DNA of 64,000 bases from JAZKHT01 sp040385245 (GTDB lineage: Bacteria; Pseudomonadota; Alphaproteobacteria; Rhodobacterales; Rhodobacteraceae): NCBI GenBank assembly GCA_040385245.1, contig JAZKHT010000001.1, positions 682,001-746,000 of the forward strand, written 5' to 3'. Within the stretch, counting starts at the first letter, position 1. Each line of letters opens with the position of its first letter. The position numbers and the translations under genes were made by a program. A model generated the notes under the pieces. That model had not been told where the DNA came from. It worked only from the letters and a program-made list of their open reading frames with translations, and did not search any database. Shown here piece after piece: positions 33,794 through 42,028 of this stretch.

Positions 33794-34585
33794 ATGCACT
33801 TTGATATGCAAAACGGAACGGTTCGTCGCGCCAGCGGGGCAGCGGGGGGTGTGTCGCAGTTCGCAGCCGAGGTTGTGGCGCGGTTGGTGGCGCGCGATGT
33901 CAGCCCCGACGGCACCCTGCGCGACGATCTGGTTGATCGTCTGCTGGCCGCTGTGTCCAGCGGCGACTTTGCAAGTTTCGAGACGTTGAAGCCGGAATTG
34001 AAGCGCGCGCGCGTGTCCGCCACGATGCTGGCGGATCATTACATCCCCGAGGTCGCCCGCCGTCTGGGAGAGGCGTGGATGCAGGACTGTGCCAGCTTTG
34101 CCCAGGTGACGATGGGCGTGTCGCGACTTCAGGCGATCTTGCGCGAAATCGGGGTGCAATGGGCCGCCGATGCCAGCGGCACCGCCGTCGGCCCGACGCT
34201 GTTGCTGATCCTGCCGCATGGGGAACAGCATTCGCTGGGCGCGATGGTTCTGGCGGGGCGGTTGCGGCGGCTGGGTCTGTCGGTGTGCCTGCGCATTGCG
34301 CCCGATGTCGCAGAATTGGTCAGTTTGCTGGCGGCAAGACGTTTTGACGGTGCACTTATATCGATCGCTTGCGAAGACAAGCTTGAAACTTGTCGTAAAC
34401 TTGTGGAAACCATCAGGCATGCTTCTGGCGGCCGGATGTCCGTCGTTGTTGGCGGCGCCCTGCTGGAGCGGTGTGACACAATAGTGGACTTGACCGGTGC
34501 AGATGCCGCAACCAACGACATCGACCGGGCGTTAAGTGCCTTGGGTTTGTCGGAGCGTCAGGCTGCCATGCTCGAACCGGCCTGA
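33794..34585 (+). CDS. ppaA: Cobalamin-binding PpsR antirepressor (AerR/PpaA)
   Basis: A 263-residue cytoplasmic regulator. Residues about 20-125 form the helical cap region, and about 133-255 a Rossmann-like B12-binding (SCHIC) domain beginning PTLLLILPHGEQHSLGAMVLAG. His146 in GEQHSLGAM corresponds by position to the cobalamin ligand reported for R. capsulatus AerR. It sits directly upstream of ppsR in the same direction, as in Rhodobacter. In that genus it relieves PpsR repression in a light- and B12-dependent way. The ATG at 33794 is chosen by comparison with the usual start, although the frame is open 17 codons upstream. Confidence 0.92.
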   Translation: MHFDMQNGTVRRASGAAGGVSQFAAEVVARLVARDVSPDGTLRDDLVDRLLAAVSSGDFASFETLKPELKRARVSATMLADHYIPEVARRLGEAWMQDCASFAQVTMGVSRLQAILREIGVQWAADASGTAVGPTLLLILPHGEQHSLGAMVLAGRLRRLGLSVCLRIAPDVAELVSLLAARRFDGALISIACEDKLETCRKLVETIRHASGGRMSVVVGGALLERCDTIVDLTGADAATNDIDRALSALGLSERQAAMLEPA

Positions 34586-34640
34586 CCCCTGAACCTCGCT
34601 TTGCCCGCGCATCGGGCGGGCGCAAGAAAGCGGAAGCGCC

Positions 34641-36065
34641 GTGACAACCGACGGACGACATCTTTTGAATGGCGGAAAGCTTCCGCTGATAGCGCCCGAT
34701 CTTTTGGGCGACATCCTTGCTGCGGCGGCGGACATCTGTTTGCTGGTGTCGCCCACACGGCGGATCATTTCGGTTCTGGTCAATCCTCATCACCGCAGTT
34801 TCGGGCAGCTGACCGACTGGGAAGGCAGCAACCTGAAGGATGTGCTGACCGAAGAAAGCCTGCGCAAGCTGAATTCGCGGCTGGACGATCTGCGCACGTC
34901 GTCCACGCGGGCCAAGGGGCCGTTGTCGCTGGAACTGAACCACGCCGATCAGCAGCGCTGGGAATTTCCCGTCCGTTATACGCTGCACCGGATCGGGGGG
35001 GACGAATCGATCCTGATGCTGGGCCGCGATCTGCGCCCCATCGCCGAGGTGCAGCAGCAGCTTGTCGCGGCGCAGCTTGCGCTGGAGCGGGATTATGAAA
35101 CCCAGCGCGAGATGGACACCCGCTATCGCGTGCTGATGGAAGTGTCGCGCGATCCGGTGGTGATCGTGTCGATGTCGTCGGGGCGGATTTCGGATCTGAA
35201 CCCGGCGGCGGCGCAATTGCTGGGCGGTCAGCGGGTTGATCTGGTCGGTGCCGCCATCGCGCAGGAATTCGAAGGCCGCAGACGCGGCGAGTTTCTGGAA
35301 AGCATGTCCAATCTGGCGGTTGCCGAAAGTTCTGCCCCGATCGAACTGACAGCGCGGCGGTCGCAAAAGCGGGTTCTGGTCACGCCCACCGTTTTCCGGG
35401 CGGCGGGCGAGCGGTTGCTGATGTGCCAACTGGATGCCGCAGACTCGGCCGCCAATTCCACCGATGAGCTGGCCGAAAACCTGTCGCGCCTGTATCACGA
35501 AGGGGTGGACGGGATCGTTTTCGCCGATGCCGAAGGCATGATCCGTGCCGCGAACGAGGCGTTCCTGAACCTGACCGACAGCGCCAACATGGCCGCGATC
35601 CGGGGCCGGTCGCTGACGGATTTTCTGGCGCGCGGGGCGGTCGATCTGCGGGTGTTGCTCGACAACGTCAAGCGGACAGGGCAGTTGCGGATGTATGCGA
35701 CGCGCCTGACGACAGATTTCATGGGACAGATCGCGGTCGAGATTTCGGCGACCTGGCTGAACGACCGGCCCAATCCGATTCTGGTGCTGGTCGTCCGAGA
35801 TGCCAGCCGCGCCGAATCCCTGCGCCGCCCGACCTTTGGGCAACCCGATGATGGTGTGCGTAACGTGATGGAGTTGGTGGGGTCGTCCACGCTGAAGGAT
35901 ATCGTGGCGGAAACCACCGATGTGATCGAAAAGATGTGCATCGAAACCGCGCTGGAACTGACACGCAACAACCGCGTCGCTGCCGCCGAAATGTTAAGCC
36001 TGTCGCGCCAGTCGCTGTATGTGAAGCTGCGCAAATACGGGCTGATCAACAAAAGCGACGATTGA
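34641..36065 (+). CDS. ppsR: Photosynthesis repressor PpsR/CrtJ
   Basis: A 474-residue transcription factor that represses bch, crt and puc promoters under aerobic conditions by binding TGT-N12-ACA. Domains in order: N-terminal PAS-like domain (about 20-135), linker helix, PAS domain (about 160-265), PAS domain (about 280-390), and a FIS-type helix-turn-helix at about 436-470 (RNNRVAAAEMLSLSRQSLYVKLRKYGL). Cys262 and Cys433 (KMCIET) stand where the redox-active cysteines of Rhodobacter PpsR lie. The start is GTG, preceded by GGAAG. Its own operators surround it. Confidence 0.96.
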   Translation: MTTDGRHLLNGGKLPLIAPDLLGDILAAAADICLLVSPTRRIISVLVNPHHRSFGQLTDWEGSNLKDVLTEESLRKLNSRLDDLRTSSTRAKGPLSLELNHADQQRWEFPVRYTLHRIGGDESILMLGRDLRPIAEVQQQLVAAQLALERDYETQREMDTRYRVLMEVSRDPVVIVSMSSGRISDLNPAAAQLLGGQRVDLVGAAIAQEFEGRRRGEFLESMSNLAVAESSAPIELTARRSQKRVLVTPTVFRAAGERLLMCQLDAADSAANSTDELAENLSRLYHEGVDGIVFADAEGMIRAANEAFLNLTDSANMAAIRGRSLTDFLARGAVDLRVLLDNVKRTGQLRMYATRLTTDFMGQIAVEISATWLNDRPNPILVLVVRDASRAESLRRPTFGQPDDGVRNVMELVGSSTLKDIVAETTDVIEKMCIETALELTRNNRVAAAEMLSLSRQSLYVKLRKYGLINKSDD

Positions 36066-36113
36066 CCCCCGCTGTTGGTCTCGCGCCAAATCCCTGAATT
36101 TAAGATGAAAAAA

Positions 36114-36131
36114 GGGCCGCGTCTGCGGCCC
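36114..36131 (-). terminator. Hairpin with leftward U-tract downstream of ppsR
   Basis: GGGCCGC (36114-36120) and GCGGCCC (36125-36131) form a perfect stem with a 4-base loop. Six As precede it, so on the leftward strand it is a classical intrinsic terminator. On the ppsR strand it lacks a T-run. It may end ppsR mRNA weakly and block antisense transcription entering ppsR. Confidence 0.6.
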
Positions 36132-36159
36132 TGCACTCGTTAACCGCGAAACTGTCATA

Positions 36160-36173
36160 TTGATAGCAGTCAA
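36160..36173. promoter_or_regulatory. FNR-type box 1 upstream of bchE
   Basis: TTGATAGCAGTCAA matches the FNR/FnrL consensus TTGAT-N4-ATCAA with one mismatch. It is centred about 91 bases before the bchE ATG. Confidence 0.6.
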
Positions 36174-36187
36174 ATCGTAAGAGAATG

Positions 36188-36201
36188 TTGACATAGATCA
36201 A
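36188..36201. promoter_or_regulatory. FNR-type box 2 upstream of bchE
   Basis: TTGACATAGATCAA matches TTGAT-N4-ATCAA with one mismatch. It lies 28 bases downstream of box 1 and just before the PpsR-type palindrome at 36220. Anaerobic activation of the oxygen-sensitive cyclase is the likely purpose. Confidence 0.7.
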
Positions 36202-36219
36202 GGCTGATCCCGTAAAAAG

Positions 36220-36237
36220 TGTCAACTTTTTGTGACA
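36220..36237. promoter_or_regulatory. PpsR/CrtJ operator upstream of bchE
   Basis: TGTCAACTTTTTGTGACA has perfect TGTCA/TGACA arms and ends 20 bases before the bchE ATG, so a bound repressor would block initiation or early elongation. Confidence 0.8.
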
Positions 36238-36257
36238 CATTGAAGGGGCATCGTGTC

Positions 36258-37928
36258 ATGCGCATCGTGTTTGTCCATCCCAACTATCATTCGGGCGGTG
36301 CCGAAATTGCCGGGAACTGGCCGCCCGCCTGGGTGGCCTATCTGGCCGGGTCGCTGCGCGCGGCGGGGTTTGATGACATCCATTTCATCGATGCCATGAC
36401 CAACCACATCGGGGCCGACGACCTGCGCGCCCGTCTGGCTGCCCTTGGCCCCGATGTCGTGGGCACCACCGCCATCACCCCGGCGATCTACGAAGCCGAA
36501 GAGGTGCTGCGCATCGCACAAGAGGTTGCGCCAAACGCGCTGCGGGTGCTGGGCGGCATCCACGGCACCTTCATGTTCCGGCAAGTGCTGGAAGAAGCCC
36601 CCTGGATTGACGTGATCGTCCGGGGCGAGGGCGAAGAGATCATGGTCGCGCTGATGCAGGCGGTGGAACAAGGCCGCTATCCGCAGGACCGGCGCAAGAT
36701 CAAGGGCCTGGCCTTTGCCGACGGGGCCGAGATTGTCGCGACCCAAGCGGCAAGCACGGTCAAGAACCTGGACGGGATCGATCCCGATTGGTCGATATTG
36801 GAGTGGGACAAGTATATCTACGTGCCCTTGGGCGTGAAGGTCGCCATCTCCAACATGGCGCGCGGCTGTCCGTTCACCTGTTCCTTCTGTTCGCAATGGA
36901 AATTCTGGCGCGATTACCGCGTGCGCGAACCGAAAAAGGTGGTGGACGAGATTGAGCGTCTGGTGAACGACCACGGCGTCGGGTTCTTCATTCTTGCCGA
37001 CGAGGAACCCACCATCAACAAGAAGAAATTCGTCGAATTCTGTCAGGAACTGATCGACCGTGGCCTGCCTGACCGCATCAAGTGGGGCATCAACACCCGC
37101 GTCACCGATATCTATCGCGACCGCGACCTGCTGAAATTCTACCGCAAGGCCGGGCTGGTGCATGTCAGTCTGGGAACCGAGGCTGCGGCGCAGCTGAAGC
37201 TGGACATGTTCAACAAGGAAACCACCGTCGCCGAAAACAAAGAAGCGATCCGTCTGCTGCGCGAGGCGGACATTTTTGTCGAGGCGCAGTTCATTGTCGG
37301 TCTGGACAACGAAACCAAGGAAACGCTGGAAGAAACCTTTCAGATGGCTTGGGACTGGCAACCGGATCTGGCCAATTGGGCGATGTATACGCCCTGGCCC
37401 TTCACCCCGCTGTTTCAGGAAATCCGCGACAAGGTCGAGGTGTTCGATTACGCCAAATACAACTTTGTCACCCCGATCATGAAGCCCGCTGCCCTGACGC
37501 GGGGGGAATTGCTGGATGGGGTGATGAAGAATTACCGCCGGTTCTACATGCGCAAGGCGCTGTTCCATTACCCGTGGCGCGGCACCGGGTTCCGGCGGCG
37601 CTATCTGCTGGGCTGCCTCAAGGCGTTTCTCAAGGCCGGGGTGGGGCGCACTTTCTATGATCTGGGCAAGGCCGGATATTGGGGGCCGCAGACCAAGAAA
37701 TCCGTGGATTTTCACTTTGACGCCACCCGCACGATCGGCGAGGCGCAGATGGCCGACTGGGACGCCAACGCCGACAAGGCGGCCCGTGCCGCCGAACGGC
37801 GCGAAGCGGTGCGTGCCCAAGGCAAGGCCCGCGCGGCAGAGCGTAACGCCGAGTTCAAGATGCCCGGCGGTGCCGAGGTCCGCGCCTGTGGGGCAGGGCG
37901 CGAACAGATGCAGGAACCGGCGGAATAG
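36258..37928 (+). CDS. bchE: Mg-protoporphyrin IX monomethyl ester cyclase, anaerobic radical SAM form
   Basis: Oxygen-independent E-ring cyclase; 556 residues from MRIVFVHPNYHSGG. Residues 1-150 form a B12-binding-type domain, consistent with the known cobalamin need. The radical SAM core has the CxxxCxxC motif at Cys204, Cys208 and Cys211 (CPFTCSFC). The last 60 residues are charged and Ala/Arg-rich. GAAGGGG before the ATG is the ribosome-binding site; the in-frame ATG at 36219 lies inside the PpsR operator and is unlikely to be used. It begins a rightward block with bchJ, bchG and bchP. Confidence 0.96.
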   Translation: MRIVFVHPNYHSGGAEIAGNWPPAWVAYLAGSLRAAGFDDIHFIDAMTNHIGADDLRARLAALGPDVVGTTAITPAIYEAEEVLRIAQEVAPNALRVLGGIHGTFMFRQVLEEAPWIDVIVRGEGEEIMVALMQAVEQGRYPQDRRKIKGLAFADGAEIVATQAASTVKNLDGIDPDWSILEWDKYIYVPLGVKVAISNMARGCPFTCSFCSQWKFWRDYRVREPKKVVDEIERLVNDHGVGFFILADEEPTINKKKFVEFCQELIDRGLPDRIKWGINTRVTDIYRDRDLLKFYRKAGLVHVSLGTEAAAQLKLDMFNKETTVAENKEAIRLLREADIFVEAQFIVGLDNETKETLEETFQMAWDWQPDLANWAMYTPWPFTPLFQEIRDKVEVFDYAKYNFVTPIMKPAALTRGELLDGVMKNYRRFYMRKALFHYPWRGTGFRRRYLLGCLKAFLKAGVGRTFYDLGKAGYWGPQTKKSVDFHFDATRTIGEAQMADWDANADKAARAAERREAVRAQGKARAAERNAEFKMPGGAEVRACGAGREQMQEPAE

Positions 37929-37932
37929 GCGG

Positions 37933-38544
37933 ATGGACGGCGGACATTCCCCCGTTGTCGCACGGATCGGGCCGAACGCGATAACCCAGTTGGTGGCCGT
38001 GCTTGACCGCACCCAGGGGCGGACGGTCCGTGATGCGGTTCTGGCGCGGGCGGGCATTCTGCCGCCTGCGCCGGACTCTGGCATGATCCCCGAAACTGAC
38101 GCTGCCGCCGTGCATGGCGCGCTGCGCCAGCTTTTGCCGGACGATGCCGACGCCCTTTTGCGTCTGGCGGGGCTGGCCACGGGCGATTACATCCTGACCC
38201 ATCGCATCCCGCGCGCGGCGCGTATCTTGATCCGCATCCTGCCGTCCGCCTTTGGCGCCCGGCTTCTGACATCGGCAATCGCCCGCCACGCCTGGACCTT
38301 TGCCGGGTCGGGCGCCTTTCGCGTGGTGTCGCACCGGCCCCTGACCTTTCAGGTGACGGGCAACCCGCTGATTGCGGGGCATGTTGCGGCGCATCCCCAA
38401 TGCCACTGGCACGCAGCGGTGTTCGAGCGGCTGTTCACCCGGTTGGTCTGGCCGGGTGCCACCGTCACCGAAACCACCTGCGCCGCCACCGGGGCCGAGT
38501 GCTGCACCTTTGTCCTGCGCCGGTCGCCGGGCGAGATTTCTTGA
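37933..38544 (+). CDS. bchJ: Bacteriochlorophyll synthesis protein BchJ (V4R-like)
   Basis: A 203-residue protein four bases after bchE. BchJ was first proposed as the divinyl (8-vinyl) reductase from mutant pigments; later work on BciA and BciB makes a helper role more likely. The C-terminal half has a V4R-like pattern with two cysteine-containing blocks, HPQCHWHAAVFERLFTRL and TTCAATGAECCTFVL. Cys/His spacing suggests metal or ligand binding. The name is secure from position and size; the exact role is not. Confidence 0.85.
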   Translation: MDGGHSPVVARIGPNAITQLVAVLDRTQGRTVRDAVLARAGILPPAPDSGMIPETDAAAVHGALRQLLPDDADALLRLAGLATGDYILTHRIPRAARILIRILPSAFGARLLTSAIARHAWTFAGSGAFRVVSHRPLTFQVTGNPLIAGHVAAHPQCHWHAAVFERLFTRLVWPGATVTETTCAATGAECCTFVLRRSPGEIS

Positions 38545-38606
38545 AGCAAGAAATTTGCGCGCCCGGTCAGCACCGGCAGGCGGCTGGGATCGGCCGAAAC
38601 AAAAGC

Positions 38607-38624
38607 TGTCAGAACAATCTTACA
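38607..38624. promoter_or_regulatory. PpsR/CrtJ operator 1 upstream of bchG
   Basis: TGTCAGAACAATCTTACA fits TGT-N12-ACA and lies 24 bases before a second operator, both in the 124-base bchJ-bchG gap. Confidence 0.7.
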
Positions 38625-38648
38625 CATCGCGCTTGCCCGACTCTGGAT

Positions 38649-38666
38649 TGTCATGTTTAGTTGACA
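38649..38666. promoter_or_regulatory. PpsR/CrtJ operator 2 touching the bchG start
   Basis: TGTCATGTTTAGTTGACA has perfect TGTCA/TGACA arms and ends two bases before the bchG ATG. Centre-to-centre distance to operator 1 is 42 bases, about four helical turns. Confidence 0.75.
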
Positions 38667-38668
38667 GT

Positions 38669-39577
38669 ATGGATGTCAGTCTGACCATACGCCCGCGCCG
38701 CTATCCGCAGCCCGCAGCCATGCTGCGGCTGATCAAGCCGATCACCTGGTTTCCGCCCGTCTGGGCCTATCTGTGCGGATCGGTATCCGCCGGGGTGGCG
38801 CTGTCGGGCAACTGGGGGATGGTGCTGTTGGGCATGGTGCTGGCGGGGCCTATCGTCTGCGGCATGAGCCAGGCCGCGAACGACTGGTGCGACCGGCATG
38901 TCGATGCGGTGAACGAACCGGATCGCCCGATCCCGTCGGGCCGGATACCGGGGCGCTGGGGGCTGTGGATCGCACTGGCGATGACGGTGCTGTCGCTTGG
39001 GCTGGGATGGCTGCTTGGCCCCTGGGGCTTTGCCGCCACGGTGGTGGGCGTGATCGCCGCCTGGGCCTATTCGGCCGAACCCGTGCGGCTGAAACGGTCG
39101 GGCTGGTGGGGACCGGGGCTGGTGGCCCTGTCCTACGAAGGGTTGCCCTGGTTCACCGGGGCTGCCGTCCTGTTGGGCACAGCGCCGCGGGCCGAGATTG
39201 TGTTGATCGCGGCGCTATATGCCTTTGGCGCGCATGGCATCATGACATTGAACGATTTCAAGGCATTGGAAGGCGATCGCCAACACGGCGTCCGATCCCT
39301 GCCGGTGGTGCTGGGGCCAGAGGTGGCTGCACGGATCGCCTGCACGGTGATGGCGCTGGCGCAGGCGTTGGTGATCGCGCTGCTGCTGATCTGGGGGCGG
39401 CCTTACCACGCGCTTGGTGTGACATTGGTGCTGCTGGTGCAGTTAGCCGCGATGCGCGTGCTGTTCCGTGACCCAAAGGGCAAGGCCCCCTGGTACAACG
39501 GCACGGGCGTCGTTCTGTATGTCACCGGCATGATGATTTCCGCCTTTGCGCTGCGGTCGTTGGAGACGCTGCCATGA
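38669..39577 (+). CDS. bchG: Bacteriochlorophyll synthase
   Basis: UbiA-family membrane prenyltransferase that esterifies bacteriochlorophyllide a with a geranylgeranyl/phytyl tail. The 302 residues have about eight or nine helices. The prenyl diphosphate site NDWCDRHVDAVNEPDRP carries the DRxxD-type motif, and NDFKALEGDRQHGVRSLP is the second Asp-rich motif. There is no purine-rich ribosome-binding site: the PpsR operator occupies that place. The N-terminus nevertheless aligns with the R. sphaeroides protein as I remember it (SLxxxPRxxPxPxAxLxLIxPITWFPP). The stop overlaps the next gene (ATGA). Confidence 0.95.
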   Translation: MDVSLTIRPRRYPQPAAMLRLIKPITWFPPVWAYLCGSVSAGVALSGNWGMVLLGMVLAGPIVCGMSQAANDWCDRHVDAVNEPDRPIPSGRIPGRWGLWIALAMTVLSLGLGWLLGPWGFAATVVGVIAAWAYSAEPVRLKRSGWWGPGLVALSYEGLPWFTGAAVLLGTAPRAEIVLIAALYAFGAHGIMTLNDFKALEGDRQHGVRSLPVVLGPEVAARIACTVMALAQALVIALLLIWGRPYHALGVTLVLLVQLAAMRVLFRDPKGKAPWYNGTGVVLYVTGMMISAFALRSLETLP

Positions 39578-40839
39578 CGTTGAGTTGGGTCCAGATCGCC
39601 CGTCTTGGGCTGGTGCAGATGTGCCTTGGCGCGGTGGTGGTGCTGACCACATCGACGCTGAACCGGCTCATGGTGGTTGAACTGGCCCTGCCTGCGGTGC
39701 TGCCGGGGCTGCTGGTGGCGCTGCATTACGGCATCCAGATCACCCGGCCCAATTGGGGCTATCGGTCCGACACCAAGGGGAACCGGACGGTGTTCATCAT
39801 CGGTGGCATGGCCATCTTGGCGCTGGGGGCGTTTCTTGCCGCCGTGGGCGTGGTGATCCTGCCGGGTTTGGCGGGACTGGCGGTGTCGGTGCTGGCCTAT
39901 GCGCTGATCGGTGTCGGCGTGGGCGCGTCGGGCACGTCGTTGCTGGCGCTGCTGGCGACGGCGACCCATCCGCAACGTCGCGCGGCGGCGGCGACGATCA
40001 CCTGGCTGATGATGATTTTCGGCATCGCGGTGACGGCGGGAACAGTCGGCGCGTTCCTTGACCCCTACACACCTGCGCTGCTGCTGCGGATCGTCGGCAT
40101 CGTCACGCTGGGGGCGGTTGTCCTGACAGCCCTTGCCGTGCGCGGGATCGAGGCGCGGGTGGTCGCGGTGCGCGAAACCGAAGCGGTCCCTTTCCGCATC
40201 GGCATGGCAGAGGTCTGGGCTGAACCGCGCGCCCGTACTTTTACGCTGTTCATCTTTCTGTCGATGACCGCCTATTTTATGCAGGAACTGATCCTGGAAC
40301 CCTATGCCGGGCTGGTCTTTGGCCTGACACCGGGGCAATCGACGCAACTGTCGGGCGCGCAGAACGGTGGCGTCTTTGTCGGAATGCTGGCGGTCGGTAT
40401 TGCGGCCACGGGCTTGCGAATCGGGTCGCTGCGCACCTGGGTCATGGCGGGGTGCATCGGATCGGCGGCATCGCTGTGCGCCGTGGCGGGCACCGGGTTT
40501 CTGATGCCTTCGGTCGTGGCACTGGGCTTTTTCAACGGCATGTTCGCGGTGGCGGCCATCGGGTCAATGATGGCGCTTGCGGGCGAGGGGCGGTCAACCC
40601 GCGAAGGCACACGCATGGGCCTGTGGGGCGCGGCACAGGCGCTGGCGGCGGGATTTGGCGGGTTGCTCGGCGCGGCGTCGGTCGATCTTTTGCGCCTGTG
40701 GGCGGATGCGGGCACCGCATTCGGGTTTGTCTTTCTGGTCGAGGCGGCGCTGTTCATCACCGCTGCCGCACTGGCCGCGCGGGTCATCGACGGCGGGTCC
40801 CGCCGTCTGCCCACCACACATCTTGTTCCGGGGGAATAG
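39574..40839 (+). CDS. PucC-family membrane protein (Bch2/ORF428 type)
   Basis: A 421-residue, about 12-helix MFS-type protein paralogous to LhaA in this same cluster, located between bchG and bchP as ORF428 is in R. capsulatus. Shared blocks are LNRLMVVELALPA and PNWGYRSDTKGNRT. Members of this family are thought to deliver or sort chlorophyll during antenna assembly. The bchG/bchP neighbours suggest handling of newly esterified pigment, which is inference. It overlaps bchG by four bases and ends three bases before bchP. Confidence 0.88.
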   Translation: MTLSWVQIARLGLVQMCLGAVVVLTTSTLNRLMVVELALPAVLPGLLVALHYGIQITRPNWGYRSDTKGNRTVFIIGGMAILALGAFLAAVGVVILPGLAGLAVSVLAYALIGVGVGASGTSLLALLATATHPQRRAAAATITWLMMIFGIAVTAGTVGAFLDPYTPALLLRIVGIVTLGAVVLTALAVRGIEARVVAVRETEAVPFRIGMAEVWAEPRARTFTLFIFLSMTAYFMQELILEPYAGLVFGLTPGQSTQLSGAQNGGVFVGMLAVGIAATGLRIGSLRTWVMAGCIGSAASLCAVAGTGFLMPSVVALGFFNGMFAVAAIGSMMALAGEGRSTREGTRMGLWGAAQALAAGFGGLLGAASVDLLRLWADAGTAFGFVFLVEAALFITAAALAARVIDGGSRRLPTTHLVPGE

Positions 40840-40842
40840 GCC

Positions 40843-42024
40843 ATGGAGTATGACGTTTTCGTCGTGGGGGGCGGGCCGTCGGGGGCTACAGCCGCCGAAG
40901 ATCTGGCCCGCGCCGGATACCGCGTGGCCCTGCTGGATCGCGCTGGCCGGATCAAGCCTTGCGGCGGCGCGATCCCGCCGCGCGCCATCGCGGATTTCGC
41001 CATTCCCGATGAGATGATCGTGGCCAAGATTCGCACCGCGCGCATGATCTCGCCCACCGGGCGGCACGTGGACATCCCGATCGAGGGTGGCTTTGTCGGC
41101 ATGGTGGACCGCGAACATTTCGATGAATTCCTGCGGGTGCGTGCGGCAAAGGCCGGGGCCGACCGGTTGACCGGCACCTGGCTGCGCATCGAACGCGATG
41201 CGGGCGGGACGCATGTCATCTGGCGCGACAAGACCAGCGGGGCCGAACGCCGTGCGCGGGCACGGCTGGTGATCGGCGCGGATGGCGCGCGGTCTGCCGT
41301 GGCACGCGCCGAAGTACCCGGCGGCGACACCATTCCCTATGTCATCGCCTACCACGAGATCATCAAGGCCCCGCCCGCCAACGCAAATTACAACCCGCTG
41401 CGCTGTGATGTGATCTATGATGGCCGCATCTCGCCCGACTTTTACGGCTGGGTGTTCCCGCATGGCGCGCAGGCGTCGGTGGGTATGGGCACGGGTCTGG
41501 ACGGGGTCGATCTGAAACAGGCCACTGCCGATCTGCGGGCGGCAAGCGGCCTTGCGGGCTGCGAAACCATCCGCCGCGAAGGCGCGCCGATCCCGCTGAA
41601 ACCGCTGGACCGCTGGGACAACGGCCGCGATGTGGTGCTGGCAGGGGACGCGGCGGGCGTGGTGGCGCCCTCGTCGGGCGAGGGGATTTTCTACGCCATG
41701 GCCGGGGGCCGCGTTGCGGCGACGGCGGCGCAGGCGGCCCTTGCCTCGGGGCGTGCGTCGGATTTACGCATCGCACGAAAGCTGTTCATGAAGGAACATG
41801 GCACGGTATTTCGGGTTCTACGGTCGATGCAGGATGCCTATTACAAATCGGACGAACGTCGCGAACGCTTTGTCAGCCTGTGCCATGACGTTGACGTCCA
41901 GAAACTGACATTCGAGGCCTATATGAACAAACGGCTGGTCAACGCGCGACCGCTTGCGCATCTGAAGATCGGGTTGAAGAACCTGGCGCATCTGCTGCGG
42001 CTGGTGTCGCCCGTCTGGACGTAA
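40843..42024 (+). CDS. bchP: Geranylgeranyl diphosphate/bacteriochlorophyll reductase
   Basis: FAD enzyme that reduces the geranylgeranyl tail of bacteriochlorophyll to phytyl with NADPH. The 393 residues include the dinucleotide motif VVGGGPSGATAAEDLARAG (residues 7-25) and IKPCGGAIPPRA typical of the family. The second FAD motif is DVVLAGDAAGVVAPSSGEGIFYAM. It lies between the PucC-like gene and idi. Confidence 0.96.
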   Translation: MEYDVFVVGGGPSGATAAEDLARAGYRVALLDRAGRIKPCGGAIPPRAIADFAIPDEMIVAKIRTARMISPTGRHVDIPIEGGFVGMVDREHFDEFLRVRAAKAGADRLTGTWLRIERDAGGTHVIWRDKTSGAERRARARLVIGADGARSAVARAEVPGGDTIPYVIAYHEIIKAPPANANYNPLRCDVIYDGRISPDFYGWVFPHGAQASVGMGTGLDGVDLKQATADLRAASGLAGCETIRREGAPIPLKPLDRWDNGRDVVLAGDAAGVVAPSSGEGIFYAMAGGRVAATAAQAALASGRASDLRIARKLFMKEHGTVFRVLRSMQDAYYKSDERRERFVSLCHDVDVQKLTFEAYMNKRLVNARPLAHLKIGLKNLAHLLRLVSPVWT

Positions 42025-42028
42025 TCCC

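Noticed and set aside
36219..36257. bchE start at the upstream in-frame codon at 36219
   Set aside because: This start lies inside the PpsR operator; the ATG at 36258 has GAAGGGG ahead of it and gives the normal N-terminus.
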